A stretch of DNA of 64,000 bases from Phyto melanocephala (taxonomy: Eukaryota > Arthropoda > Insecta > Diptera > Rhinophoridae): assembly GCA_941918925.1 (NCBI GenBank), contig OW799234.1, forward strand, positions 95,397,978-95,461,977, written 5' to 3'. The position numbers and the translations under genes were made by a program. Shown piece after piece: positions 47,466-58,520 of this stretch. How positions within the stretch are numbered: position 1 is the first letter of the stretch; each line of letters begins with the position of its first letter. Under the pieces are notes generated by a model. It had not been told where the DNA came from. It did not search any database and worked only from the letters and a program-made list of their open reading frames with translations.

Positions 47466-48061
47466 GCACTTGATATTCAATTAAAATTCAGAATGCATTT
47501 CGATTCATTAAGGAGCGTAGCAACGCGCGCCGGGTTTGGCTAGTATAAGATAAAGATGATAAGATAGATGACTCTACTAGCAACTACTAGATGGCATGCT
47601 AACAACTTATGCTTATGTTCTCCTGAAGTTATGCTCTATTAAAAATGGGAATTTAGGAAAATTATCTCTAAACATTATAAACAATTTATTTTCATGTACT
47701 AATGGCTAACAAATTTTAAAATTATACAAAACTTATTTCGTTTGAAAATCTTTTAAAAGCAAAATGTAATAGAAGTTAAAAAATCAAAATCTTACTAATA
47801 AATTTTCCGTTTTAGAAAAATGCAGAGAATGTATATTTTAAATCACCCTGTGGCCCTTAAAATTTAACCTTAAATTCACTTTCTTCCTCTTAAATTCATG
47901 TAAATTCTCTATGAATAAAGATTTTGGAATACTAAAGGACTATATTGAAATATCTAAGTTATGTTTATTAGCAGAATCTTTATTGACACGCGTATTTTAA
48001 CGGCCACTTTCATTGAAAGACTAAATTTACGAAAACATTTTACTAGCATACCGAAGTTATA

Positions 48062-48666
48062 ATGGGTGGTTTAATTTTAAGGGACTATGTTGATTTTGAA
48101 TAAAATTATTATGAAAGTATTATCATTTATTTTTATAATGATAATATTTGTATGCTTCAATTATGAATGGAACAAAATATCGGCCAAATGGCCCCCCAAC
48201 CTAGGCGGCACACCACGATCCGATAGTCCAAATTTTCAATGACACTGTTGATGCTCGATTGTTGGGCACGATGATGAGTCGAGGTTGCTTGCTCTTTTGC
48301 CACGTTATCGTGAAAAACAGCAATGTTTCCCATTCAACGAACTAAGATGGCATTCACAGATGTTTTCACATTTCATACAGACCTGCTTTGCATACATTTA
48401 AATATTTTTTACAATTCTCACGATTCTGGACGAATTCGAATTATGTTGACCAAAAGAATCACGAAGTGCACAAAGTGCATTTTGATTTGAACGCCCATTT
48501 TTATAAAAATTCTTAAATTTTTTAAATCGTTGCTCGATTGCGTATCTTTCCACGGTTCAAATTGAGTTAGTCTGAGATTGAGAAATGTCAAATGAAATAC
48601 AAGAAAAAAGTTGAAGTTTAGATGTGGTTCACCTTAAACATGGGCCCTTCAAATTTAACCACCCTC
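48062..48666 (-). mobile_element. Mariner-ended MITE nested in the second Helentron
   Basis: Left end ATGGGTGGTTTAATTTTAAG and right end CTTCAAATTTAACCACCCTC, with TA outside both. It is the same element as 27482-28098, in the same place. Shared blocks include AAAATATCGGCCAAATGGCC and TTGTTGGGCACGATGATGAG. Confidence 0.7.
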
Positions 48667-48811
48667 TACAAAGAAAGTGATACATATTTTATTATAAAGA
48701 GATTATTCTATAGCGATTAACAAAATAATAAATATTGTGCTTTAAATGTACACAAAATTGGTGGTGGGTATAAAAGATTCGGCACAGCCGAATATAGTGC
48801 TCTTACTTGTT

Positions 48812-49601
48812 TAAATTTGTGTTGGGGTCAATGTCCCTTGGAGTAAAATTAATCATCTCAAAACAACAAAAAATGATAAATGAGACTTTTACATCCGATT
48901 GTTTATACCAGAGATTTTAAGAAAAATTAAAAAAATCAACTCATATATTCGAAAAAAAATAATATGACAAATTTATGTTGAAAAGTACGTTCACAAAAAT
49001 AAGAACAAATATAAATTGAATTTGTATCCAAATAACTGAGTAAATAGTTTTAATAATATGAAAATATTGGAGAGTAAAAGATTAAAATATAAAAGAAAAC
49101 AAACATAAGTAGAAACATAAATCTACAGACCGTATGTAATGGAAGTACATATTTGGACACTCTTAAAAACTTAACGACAGCGAAAGCATCCTCTTACATA
49201 CGAGGAGTCATTGGAAAAATTTTTAAGATAAATACCCGAAAATAGATATAATAAAAGTAGTTAAATTTGGTTACACATAAATATTAATATGATAAAAATA
49301 TATAAATTTTGTTTTGTCTCAGAACATTTTAGAAAAACTATCTACAAACAATCTCTCTGTAAAATACTTGTGGCACTTACTTAATTGTTAGCATTCAGTT
49401 TTGATTTAATCTTTTGACTTTTTCAATTAAATTTTATAATCTACTTACTTACTTATAGTTATTTAAACAAGCGGACAATTAGGGGTGTTTATATATTTCG
49501 GTATTGCATCTACGTCATTTCCTTAGCGCCACTTTATATGTAAATTTAAATTTTGGCATGATGTTAGAATGATTGTTTGTGCTGCTTAACAAGTTAGAAT
49601 A
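48812..49601. other. No gene seen
   Basis: AT-rich sequence with nothing recognised. Confidence 0.5.
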
Positions 49602-50761
49602 CAAGGTGGGCCAAAAGAAAGATGGAAGATGCTCTTACTTTTGCAAATGGCAGCCAATGTCAAATCCGTTTTGACATTTGTGAACTATACAGATGTAGAA
49701 TACAAGTGAACAAGCCATGGAGCGATAAACTCCACAATATCACGAAATAATCGTCTCGAGACCACAGCGGACGATTTTTCGATCAAAAATATACTAAGCG
49801 ATGAGGCACTTTTCTACCTCAGTGGGCACGTGAACAAGCAAAACTGTCACATCTTGGGCATCGAAAATCCACGAGTAATGCGCGAGGAGCCATTACACCC
49901 GCTCAAAGTAACTGTATGGTGCGCTGTTTACGCTGAAGGAGTCATTGGGCCATTTTTTTCGAGGACGCCGCTGGTCAAACGACAGCAATAGACGGTGAGC
50001 GTAATAGGGCCATGTTAGCCCAGTAATTTCTGCCGAAATTGAATGACTTAGGACTGGAGGACATGTGGTTCCAACAGAACGGAGCAATGGCACACACTGC
50101 GCGGGCCACAACCGATTTTCTGAAGGCGGCGTTCCCGGGTTGCCTCATCTCTCGTTTTGGCGATTTATATTGGCCCACACCCGATTTAACCGTTACAGGC
50201 CTTTTTTGTGGCGTTTTTTTAAATCTCGCGTTTACGTGAAAAAGCCCGAGACCATAGAATCCTTTAAGGAAAACATTCGACACGAGTGCGAGAATCTGTC
50301 ACCCGAAGTTCCCGCCGATATGATAAAAAATGCCATAAAACGAGCCCGTATAGCAATCAATTTTGACGGCGCGCCTATCCTACTTTAAATAAAAAAGAAA
50401 AAGAAAAACGTTAGCTCACATAATAAAAAAATATTCGTTTTGAAATTCTTAGGATTAAATTAAGTTGTTTCTGTAAAACATACAAGTACTGAGTTTGAGA
50501 CGGGTATATAAAAAGAACTAGCAGTTAGATCGGAGTAAATCTTTTTGAATTGATTGTACCATTTATTGTTAAATTTCAAAATATCTCTGCATATTGCATG
50601 AAGAGCATGTTGACAATTTGACTTTTTGCCACGAAATTCCCAGTTCTCGACTTCACCAAATAAATTCAAATAAACATAATCAAAAAACAGAATCGAAGTT
50701 TTTTTATTTAGAAAAAAATGAGAGCCAAACAACATCGGAGGACTTCTTTTGGCCCACCTTG
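49602..50761 (+). mobile_element. Mariner-like transposon with complete TIRs (CAAGGTGGGCCAAAAG)
   Basis: Left CAAGGTGGGCCAAAAGAAAG and right CTTCTTTTGGCCCACCTTG are inverted repeats with TA outside both ends. The 1160-bp length is close to a full element that has lost part of the N-terminal coding region. It is the least decayed mariner in the window, and its TIR differs from that of the 274 family. Confidence 0.9.
49711..50388 (+). pseudogene. Mariner-like transposase pseudogene
   Basis: The start codon region, MER followed by TPQYHEIIV (49717 on), is joined by a deletion to ILSDEALFYLSGHVNKQNCH with the first Asp. PRVMREEPLHPLKVTVWC and EGVIGPFF follow, then DGERNRAMLAQ. WFQQNGAMAHTARATTDFL (50067 on) has Asn where the second catalytic Asp is expected. 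PDLTV near 50180 is the third-Asp block, with local frame damage. KSRVYVKKPETIESFKENIR and NAIKRARIAINFDG end at a stop at 50386-50388. The D-to-N change, frameshifts and internal stops make it inactive. Confidence 0.8.
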
Positions 50762-52043
50762 TATTTATACCAGATCTTAAAGACCCAACTATCGCTTTCT
50801 GCCAACAATTTTTGTAAAGTCTTATAACCAGAGCTTACTTTAATCTATTTCTGCCTACCCAAATACCACTTACACTAGTTTAAGTACGAAACTTGCTTCT
50901 TTGTAGTATTCAACAGCTAAAGAAGCAACAGACAAACGTTATTGAAAAATACCCGACCTTTGTACGCAACCCTCGTACATAACAAGTAAATTAAACGAAG
51001 GATGGCAACAATTTATTAAACATATACTTTTTTATTCTTTAAACACATAGAGATATTTTCATTCATCATACAAAAACCTCGCAGTAGAAAAAATAAAGAG
51101 ACACATACAAAATCTTTCAAATTATCATTTATAAGTTATTTTAATTGTAAATTTTATATAAATGTTGAATTTTTCTACAGTTTCATACTGAAATGTTTAT
51201 CTGTAAGACTTTTCCTCCACAAATGCTGTCAAGTTGAAGATACTACTTGCGACAATTTCATATTTTTCTCATTGCTAGTTTTGTTCCCTTGTCCAACAAT
51301 ATTATTTGATGTTGTCATTATAAACCGAACCTTAATTTTAATGGCGTTATACAGTGTATGTTCCACAACAGAAACATACTTGTCAATGAGAAACTGTATG
51401 TGATAGCGTGAGTGTGTATAATATAAAAGTACCTTTTTACCTTTTTCTGCAAAATTGATTTTAGTTTCGATTTCGTATTCGAGTTAATATACAGCTCATT
51501 GATTTGGAAGTTTTCCCATTTAAGTTAAGCCTCTTTAACAACTCAACACAACAAAAACGACTAAAAAAACAAACAGTACTTTACTCACAGTTACAACAGC
51601 AATCATAGTCATAGTAAGTAAGTATAACAGTGACAATACCAATTCCAACAACATTATTTTATATTGTCTTTATTGTGCACACATATTTACAAGCACATAC
51701 ATTCACATTTTCTATACTTTGCAAACTTCACATATTAAGAAGAGCTTTATGCCGATGTATGTGTATATTTATGTATGTGTGCACATAAGTGTAGAAGTGA
51801 ATATGGTCAATTCTCTCACCTGCTAAGTTAAGTGGTATTTTAGGTAAAAAGAACATATTGTCAGTATTTAAAGATATTTATATGTTGCTATAATTGAATT
51901 ATTAAATAATAAATATTTTCTATTTAAGGGATTACATTCATGAGTGCTTATACACATATGGATGTGGAATTTTGGACATTAATAAGTATAAATTATTTTT
52001 CTCTTTTAAATTAAAAAAAACATTTTAAGAAAGAGATATTTCT
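50762..52043. other. No gene seen
   Basis: AT-rich sequence with short CATACATTCACA-like runs near 51700. Nothing else was recognised. Confidence 0.5.
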
Positions 52044-52639
52044 TTTAGCCTTGAAGCTTACTTTTGTTTGAGTGGCTACGTCAATAAATTAAACTGACAT
52101 ACTTAAAGTAATGACAACTCTCAAGTGTTTGTTGAGACACCGTTACATCCCAAAAAACTTACTGTTTGGTATTCTTTATGGGTTGGTAAAATCATTGTTC
52201 CGTACTTCTTTCAAAACTATGCTGATCAGAACTTTACTGTAGAGCCATGATTGCTAACTTTTTCGTTCATTAATTGAACAACCATGATGAGCAGGGGAAG
52301 TGATTTCAACAAGACAGCATGAAATTTTACACAGCTTGTGCCACTTTTGATTTATTGAAAAACATGTTTGGTAACCGTATAGTTTCTCCTATCGGATACG
52401 TTTAGTGGCCTCCAAGATCATGTGATTTAACGATAATAGACAATTTTCTGTGGCGATATTTAAAGTCTACGCCTTTAATTCCCAATCGATTTAAGTGCCA
52501 CTTGGAGGATAAAATTTGCCGCGTTATTGCCAACATACGGCCACAAATGTTTGAAAAAGTAATCGAAAATTAGAACTCCAGATCAGACAACGTCCGACCC
52601 AGCCATTGTGGTCATATGTTAAAAGTCATATTTAAATAA
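52044..52639 (+). pseudogene. DD41D mariner transposase relict, nearly whole catalytic domain
   Basis: FSLEAYFCLSGYVNKLN (first Asp lost) is followed by ETPLHPKKLTVWYSLW and GKIIVPYFFQNYADQN. FQQDSMKFYTACATFDLLKN keeps the second Asp, and WPPRSCDLTIIDNFLWRYLK keeps the third. There are 41 residues between those two Asp. NIRPQMFEKVIEN, a stop, then HMLKVIFK ends at a stop at 52637-52639, so the C-terminus is intact in position. Four or more stops interrupt it. No terminal inverted repeats were found, so the ends have decayed or been lost. Confidence 0.8.
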
Positions 52640-53241
52640 TAATTCCAGAAGATTATATTTCAAAAATTGTTAACTTAAAAAATTCTTCTTGGTTTTATAT
52701 AATTTCAAAGATCTGTACATAACTTCCTTACCAAATCTTTCGGACCAAAACCTACCATTTGCTCAAATTGCCTTTCAAAGATTTGAAAGATTTCAATGAT
52801 TGAAATAGCAAAAACCTATTTTTAAAAAATTAAAAGAGATACAAATTAGTGCTAAAATTATACAATCTATAAAAATTAAAATTTTTTTGCTATATAATAG
52901 TTTTACGGTTACTTTGTATTTAAGATTTTAAAAGTGTTTAAATTTTTTAAAACATATTTATTGGTATTAATATTTAAAGAAAAGTGCCACAAAGTCTATA
53001 TCAAAGTTAACTTATTTACTAAATGTTGACATTTAACGTTATGTAGACACATACCCAGGAAAAACTGGTAATGGCTTGCTCTTATTAAACAACATACTTT
53101 TCAATGGCTATTACATATCGTCTGTCGAAGAAGTGTTTTAGTAATGACTTAATTTATAATGTGATACATAAGTCTTATTTTTTTGATATTCACTTACTTA
53201 CACACAAAATACACTTTCTTATTGCGAAATTTGTTAGAAGT
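52640..53241. other. No gene seen
   Basis: AT-rich sequence with nothing recognised. Confidence 0.5.
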
Positions 53242-53254
53242 CATTCAGATACAT
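53242..53254 (+). repeat. 13-bp target duplication of a retroposon, first copy
   Basis: CATTCAGATACAT, identical to 53931-53943. It lies directly beyond the (ATC)n tail of the non-LTR insertion. Confidence 0.9.
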
Positions 53255-53930
53255 GATGATGATGATGATGTTCCGCTATTCTCCAGCTTGGGAGCAAACG
53301 GCCTCAATTAGAGATTTCCATCGATTGCGATAGGGAGCTATTTGTACAGCTTCATTCCATGTAAATTGTGCTAAAGATAGTCGACGGGAACCTTGTTGAT
53401 TATACGTCAGAGCGGCTTTTGCGATTGTATTTTTTGATCTGAGCGTGTGGCCAATCCATCCAAATTTTCGCCTTAAGATGTCTTGTTGAAGTGGTATCTG
53501 TTTTGTTTTGTGGAGCAGCTCAGAGTTGCTGATCGTGTTTGGCCAGAAGCATCTGATGATACGGCCTAGACAACGGTTGGCGAATGCTCGGAATCTCCTT
53601 GTAGCGCACTTATTCAGGCCCCAGGTTTCACATCCATAAAGGAGGATGGGTTTAAAACAGGTGTTGAAAATTTTTAATTTAAGGTCACGGGAAAGATCAT
53701 TTGATATCCACACTTTCCTCATAGAGTACATAGCCTTACGCATTTTGTCTTTCCGGTTTGCGACGTCTTCGTCTGCACCACAGTTTGTTGAGATTGTGCA
53801 TCCAAGGTAGCTAAATGATTGAACATCCTCTATAACAGTGTCAGTAAGGAGGAGCACGTTAGTGTTGTTTGTGTTTATCCTAATGACCTTTGTCTTCTTC
53901 GTTTTGATGCGAAGTCCAACCTTAACCAAA
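53255..53930 (-). mobile_element. 5'-truncated non-LTR retrotransposon insertion
   Basis: The segment has a (ATC)n tail at the 3' end (53255-53269 on the plus strand as GATGATG...), a short 3' untranslated region, a 5' truncation inside the reverse transcriptase, and a perfect 13-bp target duplication on both sides. These are the marks of target-primed reverse transcription. The exact duplication suggests a fairly recent insertion. Confidence 0.9.
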
Positions 53931-53962
53931 CATTCAGATACATAACTTTTAATAATTCTCAT
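53276..53962 (-). pseudogene. Reverse transcriptase C-terminal fragment (non-LTR, RTE-like)
   Basis: One open frame of 228 codons on the minus strand. The first residues, up to about YVSEC, come from flanking DNA and the target duplication. The retroelement begins near LVKVGLRIKTKKTKVIRI. SFSYLGCTISTNCGADEDV, then KPILLYGCETWGLN, then CLGRIIRCFWPN and RRKFGWIGHTLRS follow the thumb and C-terminal region of RTE-type reverse transcriptases (clade assignment tentative). RNRWKSLIEAVCSQAGE ends at the stop at 53276. The finger and palm domains with the YxDD site and the endonuclease are missing by truncation, and about 20 residues after QQGSRR appear deleted in frame. The frame itself is undamaged, unlike the other relicts here. 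Confidence 0.8.
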
Positions 53963-55489
53963 TTAGTTCAAGACACATAGAATATAAGTTATAATTTTTT
54001 GGCAATACAGTTCATAAGCAAACTGATGACTTATAAATTTTCACTGACTTTTAAATTCCAAAATAACATATCGCAAAATAATCAAAACGAATTTTCATCT
54101 TTAAAAGACTAGAACGACTTATGTTAGCCCGTATTTTTAATGGGTTATTTAGGTTATTCAAATCAAGTATTTACAATTTGAATACTATGTATTGACACCT
54201 AAAGTTATCTACAATATTTTAATGTTTCAAGTGTTAATGAAGAGCTCTCACACATTTAATTTTAATAAACAGTTTAAGAACATATATTAATTCAATTAAT
54301 TATATTAATCATATATTACCTAAAACTAAAAAAATCGGAAATAACAAGTTGTGCTTAAATTAAAAAAATCTAAAATTTTTTGTCCAATCATAAAATAAGC
54401 TTTATTTCGCTACTGAAGTCTGTGACGTATTTGTGACGTCAAATAGCGGCACTTCCGAACTGTTTGATAATTTTATGTATAACACCGATAGAATTTATCT
54501 GAAACTTAAAAAATAATAATATTTATTTAACGTAAACAAAAATATTAACAAAATTTTAAATCTGTATTAAAACTTATGCAATTTTTTTAGAATTAAAAGG
54601 ATTACACGCACTTTCCACTTATAAGTAAAAAGAGCGCTTGGATTGTTAATATAGCACATTAAATTCATTGCTCCGTTTCAATAAATGAAACCTTGGTTTA
54701 ATATTTAATCGATATTAAAAAAAGGTTCATCTTTCTCATCGCTTACACTTTTCATAATTGTTATTACCACCCACAATCCTCTTAACATTGAACTTACAAA
54801 CGAACTATAGATAAAAACAATAAATAAAAATTTCCAGGAATTCCAATAACCTGCCAGTCGACCAAAGATTTTGCCATTCAAACAAACAAAATTTAATGCA
54901 ACTTTAAGCGGAAATTATTTAATGTTAAATTATCAGCATAACAACGCTACAGATGGTTAAGTACAACAAAAAAAAACGCACACGCACATACAATTATCAA
55001 TATGTTGCTACAGTTAATGTCATACTGTTGTCACAAGATATTGTCACCTTGAAATTTTGCACACTTCTATAATTGTAAAGCATTGCCAGTAAAAACTTAC
55101 TTGACACTAATGTAAATAAGTACATTCGTATATACATATATACAGTAAATATATGCATATTAGACGCACTCTAAAAACGTTTGCCATACACCTTCGAATA
55201 TAAAGGCAAGGCAATTTAGAAAAAAAGGAGACCCGTACCGTTTTTTACATTTATCACTATATCGATATTTTTCTCTGAAGATATTAATTTTTTTCTTGAT
55301 CTCAAGAAAAATTTTAAATTGTAACCTCTCTTTTGGTAACAAATAAAATAAAAAAATACATTCTTAGCAAAAGGTCCTAAATGAGTGGATTCTATGAACC
55401 TGAGAAGGTCATGTAGAACGGCCCCTTGGCAGAAATGCAGTCAGAGTACTTAGATATAATCGGAGGACCCTAAGCTGGATATCTGCTTT
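53944..55489. other. No gene seen
   Basis: AT-rich sequence. TGACGTATTTGTGACGTCA at about 54421-54439 holds two CRE-like motifs, with no associated gene. Nothing else was recognised. Confidence 0.5.
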
Positions 55490-55720
55490 GGCATGGCAAC
55501 TTTAAATATCATCTGCACAGGATCGGGGTTATGAAGGATTATGTCTGCAGAATGTGCCAATGGGTGGCAAAAGATTTAGTACCACTGGCAGGCACACGTT
55601 GTATGTTAGTGCTATGGGGGAAATTAGTCTGCGGCAGATGCTGGCGATTACAAAGGACTCTGTGATGAGGATTGTAGATAATCATCAGTCTGCAATGTGA
55701 AGTCACAAAAGTCTATAGCA
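55490..55720 (+). pseudogene. Non-LTR retrotransposon RNase H relict
   Basis: NFKYHLHRIGVMKDYVCRMC matches the GHxxLxxHLxRxGIxxDxxCRxC pattern at the end of RNase H regions in Jockey/R1-type elements. In another frame, LYVSAMGEISLRQML and then DSVMRIVDNH fit the following part. It has several frameshifts. The surrounding 55380-55870 is less AT-rich and probably belongs to the same relict. Confidence 0.5.
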
Positions 55721-56946
55721 AACGCCTGGGACGGCCAGGACTCAGTGAGGACGGAGTAATTTTGTAATCTTTGGGTAACGAACAAGGTCGAAAAGGGACC
55801 CATTTATGGAAGAGGTCTGCATCGATATCCCCCTACATGTATATCTGGATGGTGGGAACTTAGGCCTAGCTATTAAATACTAGAACAGTGTACTTGAGCT
55901 CAAGAGCAACACTATTCTTCCCGATATATCACACTTTAATATCCAACCATAAGCACGAAAGATATAACAAAATATGTAAAACAAAAATATATTGCACAAT
56001 AACTTTCCTTGTAGGTCACATTATTTATTTTTTTTTGCTTCCAAGGTGGTACGCTCTAATATTTATGTATTTATAATTATTCTGAATATTTTTATCAGAC
56101 TACGTATGTGCATTGTTAAGCTAACGAGAACAGAGGATGTGCATTTATTTACTTCTCTTGAATATGCAGGAATTTCACAAAATATTTGCAAGATATTTAA
56201 AGCAGGCAAATATGCTGCTTTTAGGTATTTAAACAGAAAACGACGAATATGTATGTCGAAGTTGTTGAAGTTCTTAATGGTTTTAATAGAAAAATGTTTT
56301 TAAATGCTTAAAATTTTACGAGAGATGTAATTTGAAATTCAAGAAGAAATGTATTAAAACCTCTTATTTTAATGCTAAAGAACAAATTTATTAAAACACT
56401 ATTTTTAACAAGAAAAAAGTATATTTATGCATCAGGTAGACGGAGTTAGACGATAATTTTTTTGTTTAAGTTTTTATTTTAAGTTTGATATTTGGTATTT
56501 GGCATTTAAAATAAATGAGAGAATATATGGAATTTCTTTTAAGACTTTAACAGCTAAAGTTTAAAATAAATGATGAAATAAAAATAATCAGCTGACGATT
56601 CAAGACTACCTAATAAACAATTATGATTTGGAAAAAACTAAAATATTGATTATTTACAAATCAAAAAAAGTAAAGAGAATATGTTTATCAAGTGAAAACT
56701 TTTCTATATAAAGAAAAAGAAAATGTAGATAAACTAAGTTTTAAGATCATATAAAAGTATTTCTTAAACAGCATAAGATTTTGTCAAAAATGAATGATGA
56801 AGCAAAATACCAACGTAACGATGGTTTTCTTCCAAATTATCATCTGAAATACGTCACAGAAATCAGTCGTAATAAAGAATCTAATTTATATTTATAGGGA
56901 TTTTTGGTATACATTTTGTAAACAACCAATATGCTTTTGGTGTTTT
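55721..56946. other. No gene recognised
   Basis: A 103-codon plus-strand frame at 55992-56303 has no recognisable domain. The rest is AT-rich. Confidence 0.45.
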
Positions 56947-58520
56947 TATACCCACCACTGTAAAATGGTGTGGAGATACATATGTGACAGCGCATAGAGA
57001 AAGTGACCTAAGGGTAAAAACAGGTTTTGTTTAGAAGAGCCATTTTAAAGATTAAATGATTTTTCTATTTTTTTAAATTGTTCATAAGGAAAAAAATAAA
57101 TTTTTTGTAGTTTCGTAAAATCAAGTTATTTTGTTAATTTAGTAGGGGAAATAATGCAAATAAATAAATTTTACCGTTAGATCCCTTTCTATTTGCGCTG
57201 AGAATCGTCGACTTCACTTTTATAAAACGCTGATATCTCTGGGAGGGAACACTTTTGGGGCATGGGATCCATCTCATTCTATGCTCAGATGTTGTCCACA
57301 TCAAAAAAAAAAGCGAAAATAGTTTTTTTTAATCTCATAATACTCAATTTGAATCCCATAAAGTACAAATTTGGAATCCAGATTTATTTTTAGGTCATCG
57401 AAAAAAAAATCCTTTGAACGTTCCACAAAAAAACGTTGCATCAAAACTCAATAACGTACAGTGATAACATTTCACAAATATATGTCCTCGGTAAGAAACT
57501 GTCATCCTTAAAAATTGCTGAAATTCGTATATTTTGCAAGGAGTTATAGATCAAAACGTACGAAAATTTACACCGCAAAGTGCCCGTTTTAGTCTTTTTG
57601 AGATTTAAAACACCATAAATTCGTCTAAATTTAAAACAAGATTCCAAGATGTTTAAATAATAGCTTTTTGGTAAATTTTTGTAAAAACAGAAAACGAAGG
57701 TGACATTTCCAATATAACAATTTTACTTAAATTTATATTATATGAACTTTCTTTTATTAAAATAATGGTTAGTGTATTTTCATATCTAAGTACAAATAAT
57801 TATCAAAAATTTCTTTGACACGCCTACTTTTTCTCCCACTTTTCACATAATCAATTTTTAAAAAATATGAAAGCTAATAAAAGCAACAAACTTATACATA
57901 TGATTTTGAAATTTTGCAAATATAACTGTTTATTAATAATACTATTATTGTGGAAAATTAGGGTGACACGCCCACTTTGACGCCCACCTCCCAAAAAGCA
58001 TTTTTCTTAAATTACTATTATTTCTTTTCAATTATGGAAGTATACATGTAATATTGGTAAGGTTCAATTATGTATGGAACAAAATATCGCCCAAATGGCC
58101 CGCGCAACCTTGGTGGCACACCTCCATCCGATGGTCCACACTTTCAATGACAATGTATGTTTAATTGTTGGGCACGATGATAAGTCGAGGTGGACTGCTC
58201 TTTTGCCACACTATCACGAACTAAGAAGACAGTCACAGATTGTAATGACATTTCATACAGACCTGTTTTGATGAAATTTAAATATTTTTCACAATTCTCC
58301 CGATTGGGGATGAATTTGAACGATTAAAAAAAATCAAAAAAAAAATATCTGTAACGCGTCCACTTTTTCGCCCTCCTTTCATATGAAGCTTGATTTAAAT
58401 TTATATATTTTCTATACGCATAAAGATTTTACATTAAAATACAAGCCAATATTTCAATATCTAAGTGAAATTTTGTTATAAGAAAAGTAGGCAGAGTCAT
58501 GCCCCCACAAAGTTAATATT
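56947..58520 (-). mobile_element. Diverged Helentron (DINE-1-like) relict
   Basis: ATACCCACCACTGTAAAATG at the start and internal GTGACACGCCCACTTTGACG, AAAATATCGCCCAAATGGCC and TTGTTGGGCACGATGATAAG match the family of 26496 and 45644 at lower identity. The CTTACTTGTT end was not found. The nested mariner-ended MITE is represented by part of its sequence (about 58060-58320), without recognisable TIRs. Confidence 0.55.

Larger units (their letters stand above)
46756..47543 (+). mobile_element. Canonical non-autonomous Helitron
   Basis: It begins TCTATATATATAAAAGTG after an A and ends CGCGCGCCGGGTTTGGCTAG before a T. That matches the 5'-TC...CTRR-3' ends and A|T insertion site of canonical Helitrons, with a GC-rich segment near the 3' end. 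Inside are a (GT)30 tract and five ~122-bp repeats. No Rep/helicase gene is present. Confidence 0.8.
45644..48811 (-). mobile_element. Helentron (DINE-1-like) repeat with a Helitron and a MITE inside
   Basis: Same family as 26496-28243, with the same start hairpin (TATACCCGCCACCA...TGGTGGGGGTATA), the same GTCCGTCCGTCTGTCCGTCT tract and the same end (GGTGGTGGGTATAAAAG, TTCGGCACAGCCGAA, CTTACTTGTT). It is longer because a Helitron (46756-47543) was inserted and because the stretch before 46680 repeats the ...CCACGC..CACTTTTTT unit. The MITE at 48062-48666 occupies the same site as in the other copy. Confidence 0.8.

Noticed and set aside
52044..52639. Possible active mariner transposase
   Set aside because: Two of the three catalytic Asp are present, but the first is lost and several stops interrupt the frame.
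53931..53962. N-terminal residues of the 228-codon reverse transcriptase frame
   Set aside because: They are encoded by flanking DNA and the 13-bp target duplication, not by the retroelement.
54421..54439. Two CRE-like sites (TGACGTA and TGACGTCA)
   Set aside because: Short motifs without a nearby gene or promoter. Such pairs can occur by chance.
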